A stretch of 5,656 nucleotides of DNA, taken from NCBI GenBank assembly GCA_001871815.1, contig MNVP01000043.1:4601-10256 (forward strand), given 5' to 3'. This stretch comes from Candidatus Omnitrophica bacterium CG1_02_40_15 (GTDB taxonomy: Bacteria > Omnitrophota > Gorgyraeia > Gorgyraeales > Gorgyraeaceae). Made by a program: the position numbers and the translations under genes. Shown here piece by piece: positions 1 to 4,494 of this stretch (the first letter of the stretch is position 1; every line of letters starts with the position of its first letter). The notes under the pieces are model-generated. The model was not told where the DNA came from. It was given only the letters and a program-made list of their open reading frames with translations, and did not search any database.

Positions 1-950
1 ATATTATCTTTTAAAAACTCGATTCTATATCTAGTATTTACATTAAATAACTTTCTGCTTAATTCTGTGTTTGAGAATAACTTCTTATCTTTCTGCGAGC
101 CATAGGATGATTGAAAGATATCGCTTTTATCGTCTATATAATATATTTTTTCTTTATGCAGGCCGAATCCTATAATATCCTTCTCATATTTGAAATAAAG
201 ATTCTCCGGTTCCAAATCCAAACGGTTTATATAATTTTTATAAAAAGAAAATATGGTTTTTTCATTGCCAGTATCCCAGTCAATATATAAAGGCCTCGCG
301 GGAAAAAGCTCGGTAATTTCCCTGATCTTTGTCTTTTTTGCGCCTATATCCAGAAGTAAATACCTCCTGCTATCCAGCCATCCGCTATATACAATCATCA
401 TGGCGCTATCTCTTTTTTTATAGATCAGCTTAACCGGAAAATCGCAAAATTGCGAATCTTCCGGCAATAAAGGCGATATCTTTTCTTTCTCCGGATCATA
501 GATAAAATAATCTCCGAGTTTATTTCCTTTGGCCAGGAGTACCAAATTTATTCCGTCTAAAGGCGCTATGCCGGCGTAAATATCTGCGCTTAACTTTTCC
601 GATCTCCATTTATTGGGAATTAGAAGTATATTTTCAAGGGCCACTGCTTTCCCTGGCTCAAGATTTACAGCGCCACTCCAAATTTTATAATCTTTCAGCA
701 CAAGCGATATGTTATAAGTTCCCGGCAAAAGTTCTGGTATGGTAGTAGGCGTTTTTTTAATATAGCGGCTTTTACCTAAGTATACATTAGCTCCTTCTGG
801 CATAGTTGAAAAATAAATCAGGGCTGTTTGCGTGAAATTTTCTTTTGCGGGATTGAGGATATAGCCAAAACTATATAATATTAATAGCGGGCATAATATT
901 ATGTACAAAAGCGCGAAGATATAAAAAAGTATTCTTCTGAGTATCAACAT
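1..950 (-). CDS. PEGA-domain membrane-anchored protein, 3' end cut off by the window edge
   Basis: The minus-strand frame is open from the ATG at 950 to the left edge, giving about 316 residues with no stop. Residues 8-30 form one strongly hydrophobic segment (IFALLYIILCPLLILYSFGY) after a short basic start (MLILRRI), so the protein is probably anchored in the membrane with its body outside the cytoplasm. Residues about 42-113 look like a PEGA domain: IYFSTMPEGANVYLGK, then KTPTTIPELLPGTYNISL and a final strand ending at IPNKW. PEGA domains are small surface-type beta domains without known catalysis. The rest is rich in short beta strands (DYFIYDPEKEKISPLLP, RRYLLLDIG, KIYYIDD) and could be a propeller-like repeat region; that is inference. 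The gene lies 42 bases after the glycosidase stop and in the same frame, so it is probably co-transcribed. A TTG at 989 is an in-frame alternative start. I prefer the ATG because it gives the usual short basic N-terminus before the membrane segment. No strong ribosome binding site is seen. Confidence 0.85.
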   Translation of the reverse strand, partial: MLILRRILFYIFALLYIILCPLLILYSFGYILNPAKENFTQTALIYFSTMPEGANVYLGKSRYIKKTPTTIPELLPGTYNISLVLKDYKIWSGAVNLEPGKAVALENILLIPNKWRSEKLSADIYAGIAPLDGINLVLLAKGNKLGDYFIYDPEKEKISPLLPEDSQFCDFPVKLIYKKRDSAMMIVYSGWLDSRRYLLLDIGAKKTKIREITELFPARPLYIDWDTGNEKTIFSFYKNYINRLDLEPENLYFKYEKDIIGFGLHKEKIYYIDDKSDIFQSSYGSQKDKKLFSNTELSRKLFNVNTRYRIEFLKDN

Positions 951-992
951 TTGAAAGCATTTGTACAGAGCGCGCCTGAATAAGGGCAAATA

Positions 993-2210
993 TTATTCCA
1001 GCTCGCCTGTTTTACAGCCCCGGCCGAATTTTACAGCGCTTTCCCTGACAGTCCTTTTATAAGTGCTATAATCTATATCTATCAACCCAAATCTCGGGCC
1101 AAAACCTTTGTCCCACTCAAAATTGTCCATCAGCGACCAGCAAAGGTAACCAGTCACTTTGACGCCTTTTTCCATGGCAAGGTGGATATTTTCCAGGTGA
1201 TCGTGTATGTATTCCCACCGCAGGTTGTCATCCGGAGTAGAGATACCGTTTTCTGTTATGATTATTGGAAGTTCATATTTTTTGAGCTTTAAAAGAACTT
1301 CGCATAACCCCTCTGGATAAATATCCCATCCTAGGGAATTTTTCTTAACAGGATGATGGTTATTTTTACAGACATCCATTGCCAGGTTACGAATCCCCCA
1401 TTTTTCCAGTTCTACTAACTGCCGTGAGTAATAATTAACCCCGATAAAATCCACAGCTTTACGCCGCATTATTTTATAGAGAAATCCAAGATTATACCAC
1501 TTGCCCCTTAGATAAGCTGCGAACCGATTCTTAAAATCCTGCGTGCATGGCACAAAAGCCTGCATATTCTGGGCAACGCTTATAGAAGGCTTAGGAATAC
1601 TTAATTCTTTATAGATTTTGTGCATCAGGCGAAAAGCTCTTGTATGCGCAGAAACAAGATTATCTTCAACTGCCTTTGCTTTCAGCAATGACTTTGCCTC
1701 GGGAGGCCATACCCCAAGGATATACGCATGATATATATATACCATAGGCTCATTTATAGTAATCCAATAATGGACATGTTTACCCAGAGAGCGGATCACA
1801 AAATCGCAGTAACGCAAGAATTTAGCTACAGACCGCCTGTTCTCCCGCCCCCCTGATTTACTGAACCATGCCGGATTGGTAAAATGGTGCAGCGTAACCA
1901 TTGGCTCAATATTACGCATTCTCAGAGAAAGAATAACGTCAATGTAATGTTTTAATTCTTCCTGAGAGAATTTTCCATCTTCTGGCTCAATGCGGCTCCA
2001 CTCGATAGAGAGACGGTGGGTGTTATGATTTAAACTTTTAGCCAGGTCAAAATCCTGTTCATAAAATTCATAGTGGCGCGAGGCCCTGCCGGAATTTTCT
2101 CTCCCAGCATCCTTCTCCCACTGCCACCAGTCAGAGTTAACATTATCCCCTTCTACCTGATAAGCAGAGGTTGCTGCTCCCCAAAGGAAATCTTGCGGAA
2201 ATTTTATCAT
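993..2210 (-). CDS. Glycoside hydrolase family 1 enzyme (beta-glucosidase type)
   Basis: This 405-residue protein is a retaining GH1 hydrolase, expected to cleave terminal beta-linked glucose or a related sugar from oligosaccharides or glycosides. The N-terminus FPQDFLWGAATSAYQVEG is the family signature, with Q18 in the -1 sugar site. Further landmarks are HRLSIEWSRIEP (65-76), TLHHFTNP (106-113), TINEP (151-155, acid/base E154), VNYYS (258-262), ITENG (318-322, nucleophile E320) and CWSLMDNFEW (357-366). Both catalytic glutamates are intact. No signal peptide is present, so the enzyme is probably cytoplasmic and acts on imported or internal glycosides. It is somewhat shorter than the usual 440-480 residues, with the shortening apparently in loops of the second half of the barrel. 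Where most members have Trp after the conserved His pair, this one has F110. The ATG at 2210 is supported by the family N-terminus and by an AAAGGAG ribosome binding site 7 bases upstream. The exact substrate cannot be read from sequence. Confidence 0.96.
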   Translation of the reverse strand: MIKFPQDFLWGAATSAYQVEGDNVNSDWWQWEKDAGRENSGRASRHYEFYEQDFDLAKSLNHNTHRLSIEWSRIEPEDGKFSQEELKHYIDVILSLRMRNIEPMVTLHHFTNPAWFSKSGGRENRRSVAKFLRYCDFVIRSLGKHVHYWITINEPMVYIYHAYILGVWPPEAKSLLKAKAVEDNLVSAHTRAFRLMHKIYKELSIPKPSISVAQNMQAFVPCTQDFKNRFAAYLRGKWYNLGFLYKIMRRKAVDFIGVNYYSRQLVELEKWGIRNLAMDVCKNNHHPVKKNSLGWDIYPEGLCEVLLKLKKYELPIIITENGISTPDDNLRWEYIHDHLENIHLAMEKGVKVTGYLCWSLMDNFEWDKGFGPRFGLIDIDYSTYKRTVRESAVKFGRGCKTGELE

Positions 2211-2264
2211 CCTTCGACTCCTTTCAGTCGCTCAGGATGACACCGAGCAAAGTCGAGGTGTCAT
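2207..2264. repeat. Two-hairpin dispersed-type repeat forming the glycosidase 5' leader
   Basis: Two inverted repeats stand side by side. The first has arms ATGACACC (2237-2244 on the plus strand) and GGTGTCAT (2257-2264) around a 12-base loop. The second has outer arms TCATCCT (2207-2213) and AGGATGA (2234-2240) and inner arms CGACT (2215-2219) and AGTCG (2226-2230) around a 6-base loop. They share bases 2237-2240, so the two complete stems cannot form at once. The wording (TCATCCTGAGCGACT ... AGTCGAAGGATGA) resembles a repeat I know from intergenic regions of many uncultured-bacterium genomes; this is recognition from memory. Only one copy lies in this window. In the minus-strand mRNA the second hairpin contains the ribosome binding site and start codon of the glycosidase. 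Confidence 0.75.
2218..2224 (-). promoter_or_regulatory. Ribosome binding site of the glycosidase, inside a hairpin
   Basis: On the minus strand the bases read AAAGGAG, 7 bases before the ATG at 2210, which is a strong Shine-Dalgarno match and fixes the start. It lies in the loop and upper stem of the second repeat hairpin, while the ATG itself lies in the lower stem (AGGATGA). Translation may therefore depend on opening this structure. Confidence 0.75.
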
Positions 2265-2270
2265 AGTAAA

Positions 2271-2299
2271 ATTATATCATTACTAAGAACAAATCCCAA
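2271..2299 (-). promoter_or_regulatory. Promoter of the glycosidase operon, extended -10
   Basis: On the minus strand there is TTGGGA (2299-2294), a 17-base spacer, and a perfect TATAAT (2276-2271) preceded by TGA, giving an extended -10 (TGnTATAAT). Transcription would begin near 2265-2263, almost exactly at the first base of the two-hairpin repeat, giving a leader of about 54 bases. This is a consensus match by eye; no transcript data support it. Confidence 0.6.
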
Positions 2300-2331
2300 C
2301 AAAATATATTTATTTATAACTATTACAGCGC

Positions 2332-2360
2332 TTGACTTAGGGTGTGGAAAAGTGTAAATT
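2332..2360 (+). promoter_or_regulatory. Promoter of the flippase gene
   Basis: TTGACT (2332-2337, five of six to consensus) is followed by exactly 17 bases and then TAAATT (2355-2360, four of six). Only the six bases AAACGT separate the -10 box from the ATG at 2367, so the transcript would start at or beside that ATG, with no room for a ribosome binding site. If translation instead begins at the ATG at 2436, the leader would be about 70 bases. Confidence 0.5.
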
Positions 2361-2366
2361 AAACGT

Positions 2367-3673
2367 ATGCATTCCTTGATAAAACTGATTAAGAAAACTT
2401 ACAAAATGATAACCCCAAAAGAACGCAAGGTAGTAATGAATAATTTCGCTTCCCTTTCGCTGCTACAGGCCATAACGTACATCTTGCCTGTCATAATCAT
2501 CTCTTACCTTTTCAGAGTAATCGGACCGGAGAAATTCGGCTTAATTGCTTTTGCGCAGGCCTTTGTGCAGTACTTTATGATCCTGACGGATTACAGGTTC
2601 AACGTCTCCGCTACAAAAGAAATTTCTCTCTGCCGAAATGAACATATTAAAGTCTGCAGAATCTTCTCTTCAGTCATGACAATAAAGATTGCCCTGACAT
2701 TTTTAAGCTTATTGACGCTGGGTATTATTGTGTATCTTATCCCCAGATTCAGGAACGATTGGATGGTTTATGCGCTCAGTTTTGGCGCAGTAGCAGGGAA
2801 CACCCTTTTCCCTGTCTGGTTTTTTCAAGGCACGGAAAAAATGAAACATATCGCGGATCTAAATATCATAGGAGGAATCATATTTGCGCTCTTTATTTTT
2901 CTTTTTGTGAAAGGGCCTCAGGACTACCTGAAGGTCCTTTTCATAAATTCCTCTGTATTTTTAATAATCGGGCTCTGGGGCAATACATTGTTTTCAGAAG
3001 ATTCGAGATATCGTTTAAATTCCCTGGATATAAGAATGTCAGGCAACAACTGGAGACGGGCTGGAATATTTTTATTTCCAACGTAGCGATAAACGCTTAT
3101 ACGACTACACGCATTTTTACTGTTGGCCTTCTTACCAATAATACTATCACTGGATTTTATTCTATCGCTGAAAAAATTGCCAGCCTGGCCCAGACATTCC
3201 CTCTAGCTTCTTTTTCCCAGGCGCTTTTTCCCCGCTTAAGTAAAATATCCCATAAAAATAAGGCCAAGGCGTTTAAGATTATGCAGCGGATACAACAAAT
3301 CACCGTCAATATATCATTAATCTGCCTGCCGCTTATTTTTATCTTCGCGCATTTAATTGTAAGGGCTGTCTGCGGCGGGGATTACCTGCAAACAGTATTA
3401 TCCTTGAGGCTTTTGCTTATCTCTGTATTTTTTATCAGCTCTAATGCCTTCCGCGTCCAGTTTCTGCTCGTTTGCGGCAAAACACATATCTATTCCAGAA
3501 TCCACGTGACCATGGCAATCATAGGCCTGCCTTTAATATTTCTTTTAATATATTATTTTTCTTATATAGGGGCAGCTATTGCAACAGTAGCTATTGAGGC
3601 AGGGATTTTTATTATTACCTATATTACAGTAAAAAGGCTAATGATTTCTACGCGCAGCGTAGGTAAAGCTTAA
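2367..3673 (+). pseudogene. wzx: Wzx/RfbX-type polysaccharide flippase, interrupted by a frameshift
   Basis: This is a multi-membrane-segment transporter of the polysaccharide biosynthesis (MOP/MATE-like) family that flips lipid-linked O-antigen or similar repeat units across the inner membrane. The first frame (2367-3086) carries the family N-terminus: YILPVIIISYLFRVIGPEKF, then FAQAFVQYFMILTDYRFNVS followed by ATKEI, and WFFQGTEKMK at 151-160. Homology then leaves this frame and continues in the frame one base back: VFRRFEISFKFPGYK, QQLETGWNIFISNVA, GFYSIAEKI and further hydrophobic segments to a stop at 3673. Restoring one base gives about 435 residues, normal for the family, so the gene has its full content and a single lesion. 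The lesion could be a real inactivating mutation or a consensus error. The ATG at 2367 gives a basic N-terminal extension (IKLIKKTYKMITPKERKVV) that fits relatives as I remember them. An alternative ATG at 2436 has AAGG a few bases upstream. The gene is divergent from the glycosidase and convergent with the small gene ending at 3638. Confidence 0.88.
2977..2994 (+). other. Probable site of the flippase frameshift
   Basis: Coding character passes from the first frame (...NSSVFLIIGLWG) to the frame one base back (QYIVFRRFEISFKF...). The change lies at GGGG (2977-2980) or TTTT (2991-2994). Adding one G to the first run would read GLWGQYIVFRRFEISFKF, and adding one T to the second would read GLWGNTLFFRRFEISFKF; both keep the membrane-segment pattern. 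The first agrees better with a hydrophobic residue run before the charged stretch in relatives as I recall them. A single missing base in a homopolymer is the simplest explanation. Confidence 0.75.
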
Positions 3674-3970
3674 AAAGTATTTTCTCAGGGATCTTTCCGT
3701 GGAGCCAAATTGGTTTGTCCCTAAGAAATAATCCGCTATTACTTCTCGTAAACGGGCAAGTTCTCTAAGGCGGGCAAAACCCTTTACACTGTCCAAGGTC
3801 AAATCTATTAACTCAAAAGAACGCTCTAATGCTTGTTGGGAATAAACAGGGTTTTGCTTTGCGCGCCAATTAAGGGCGCGCCCTACCTCGTTTCCGATAT
3901 TCGCCATCTGCTCCAGGAAAGACAGTTTCCCCCACCGGCCTTGTGCAAGGTCTTTATGCTCATAACTCAT
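3638..3970 (-). CDS. Small all-helical protein paired with DUF5674, function unknown
   Basis: This 110-residue protein appears to be a four-helix bundle with helices at about 17-38, 43-60, 65-84 and 90-107. Recognisable blocks are KLSFLEQMANIGNEVGRALN (15-34), LERSFELIDLTLD (48-60), RLRELARLREVIADYF (67-82) and KYFLSFTYAAR (97-107). I recognise the pattern from small hypothetical proteins of candidate-phylum genomes but know no function or experiment. There is no signal peptide or membrane segment, so it is cytoplasmic. The start overlaps the DUF5674 stop in an ATGA, and AAGGA lies 7 bases upstream (3982-3978), so the two are very likely translated together. Its last 36 bases overlap the 3' end of the convergent flippase gene. 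The AAR block near the C-terminus falls where expected, so the stop at 3638 looks authentic rather than the result of an accidental join. Confidence 0.82.
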   Translation of the reverse strand: MSYEHKDLAQGRWGKLSFLEQMANIGNEVGRALNWRAKQNPVYSQQALERSFELIDLTLDSVKGFARLRELARLREVIADYFLGTNQFGSTERSLRKYFLSFTYAARRNH

Positions 3971-4308
3971 CGTCTAATCCTTTTCTCCGTTATCTGGATG
4001 ATCTTCTTGCGCATTCCTTCATTTTCTACGCCGCAGCTTCTATTGCCTTGCGACGGACGCATATTGATCATGGAATCAAATTCAACAAAATCATCACCCA
4101 GCATTTCTGGATAAAAATTAATACCCCAAAGACTCTTCTGTTTTGAACCGTTCTCAAGCAACAAGGCTTCTAAATCAGAATGGAGCTCTGCGTCAACTGC
4201 GATAATTTCTCTATCGACATCAACTACAGCCTTTACCAAATTACCAAAAGTAGCTACAGCCATTGTTTTAATTTCATTAAGCGTTACGCTTTGCGTTATG
4301 ATTTTCAT
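3967..4308 (-). CDS. DUF5674 family protein
   Basis: The 113-residue protein matches the DUF5674 pattern throughout: FGNLVKAVVDVDREIIAVDA (21-40), ELHSDLEALLLENGSKQ (41-57), LWGINFYPE (60-68) and EFDSMINMRPSQGNRS (76-91), followed by a C-terminal helix (RKKIIQITEKRI). The family has no established function. The dense set of conserved polar residues (E41, H43, D45, E47, Q57, W61, N64, D78, N82, R84, N89) suggests a binding or catalytic site; that is inference. It has no membrane segment or signal peptide. The ATG at 4308 matches the family's normal N-terminus (MKIIT) and has no ribosome binding site, but a TATAAT ends only 7 bases upstream, so the mRNA may be leaderless. The stop overlaps the start of the downstream helical protein in an ATGA. 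The family assignment is from memory of the pattern. Confidence 0.9.
   Translation of the reverse strand: MKIITQSVTLNEIKTMAVATFGNLVKAVVDVDREIIAVDAELHSDLEALLLENGSKQKSLWGINFYPEMLGDDFVEFDSMINMRPSQGNRSCGVENEGMRKKIIQITEKRIRR
3978..3982 (-). promoter_or_regulatory. Ribosome binding site of the small helical protein
   Basis: AAGGA on the minus strand lies 7 bases before the ATG at 3970, inside the last codons of the DUF5674 gene. It supports this start, in contrast to the DUF5674 start, which has none. The site together with the ATGA overlap points to coupled translation. Confidence 0.6.
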
Positions 4309-4315
4309 ACAGTGG

Positions 4316-4344
4316 ATTATACCTCAAACAAAAACCCCCTGCAA
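4316..4344 (-). promoter_or_regulatory. Promoter of the DUF5674 two-gene unit
   Basis: On the minus strand TTGCAG (4344-4339) is followed by 17 bases and a perfect TATAAT (4321-4316). Seven bases (CCACTGT) separate the -10 box from the ATG at 4308, so transcription should start at or within a base or two of the start codon. The unit therefore appears to be transcribed separately from the large gene upstream. The -35 match is modest (TTG plus spacing); the -10 match and spacing carry the call. Confidence 0.6.
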
Positions 4345-4387
4345 GTACTTTACCTGCCTAACAATAAGCAAGCTTACAGAGGGCAAA

Positions 4388-4420
4388 ACTCTAACCTTAC
4401 GATTTACATAATGTTAGAGT
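4388..4420 (-). terminator. Inverted repeat between genes, weak terminator or operator
   Basis: Perfect 8-base arms ACTCTAAC (4388-4395 on the plus strand) and GTTAGAGT (4413-4420) enclose a 17-base loop. On the minus strand the stem is followed by TTTTG, which would make a weak terminator for the large gene ending at 4495. The stem is A+T-rich, the loop is long and the T-run short, so a protein-binding operator upstream of the DUF5674 promoter is equally possible. Confidence 0.35.
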
Positions 4421-4494
4421 CCAAAATGGCTCCCTGGTTAGTCTATGTTGATAACACGAATTCTCAACAAAGTTATATAAAACTCCTACGCTCT

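Noticed and set aside
2403..2438. Later Met codons (2406, 2436) as the flippase start
   Set aside because: Kept as alternatives, not chosen: the residues between 2367 and 2436 resemble the basic extension found in relatives. 2436 has the better ribosome binding site, so the choice is not firm.
2759..2976. An independent start at 2759 for the second flippase reading frame
   Set aside because: The part of this frame before about 2978 overlaps the true membrane-protein frame and is charged and unlike the family. Only the part after the shift is real coding sequence.
2985..2998. Programmed -1 ribosomal frameshifting as the way the flippase is made
   Set aside because: The codons at the shift (TTG TTT TCA) do not form an X XXY YYZ slippery heptamer, and I see no clear stem or pseudoknot just downstream. 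Flippases of this family are not known to use frameshifting.
3833..4146. Two overlapping plus-strand open frames across the DUF5674 and helical-protein genes
   Set aside because: They are antisense to two recognisable conserved genes and have no ribosome binding site or family resemblance.
4350..4375. Small palindromic strings (AAGTACTT nearby, TAAGCTTGCTTA) in the gap before the DUF5674 gene
   Set aside because: They are only 4-5 base stems with tiny or no loops and are expected by chance in A+T-rich intergenic DNA.
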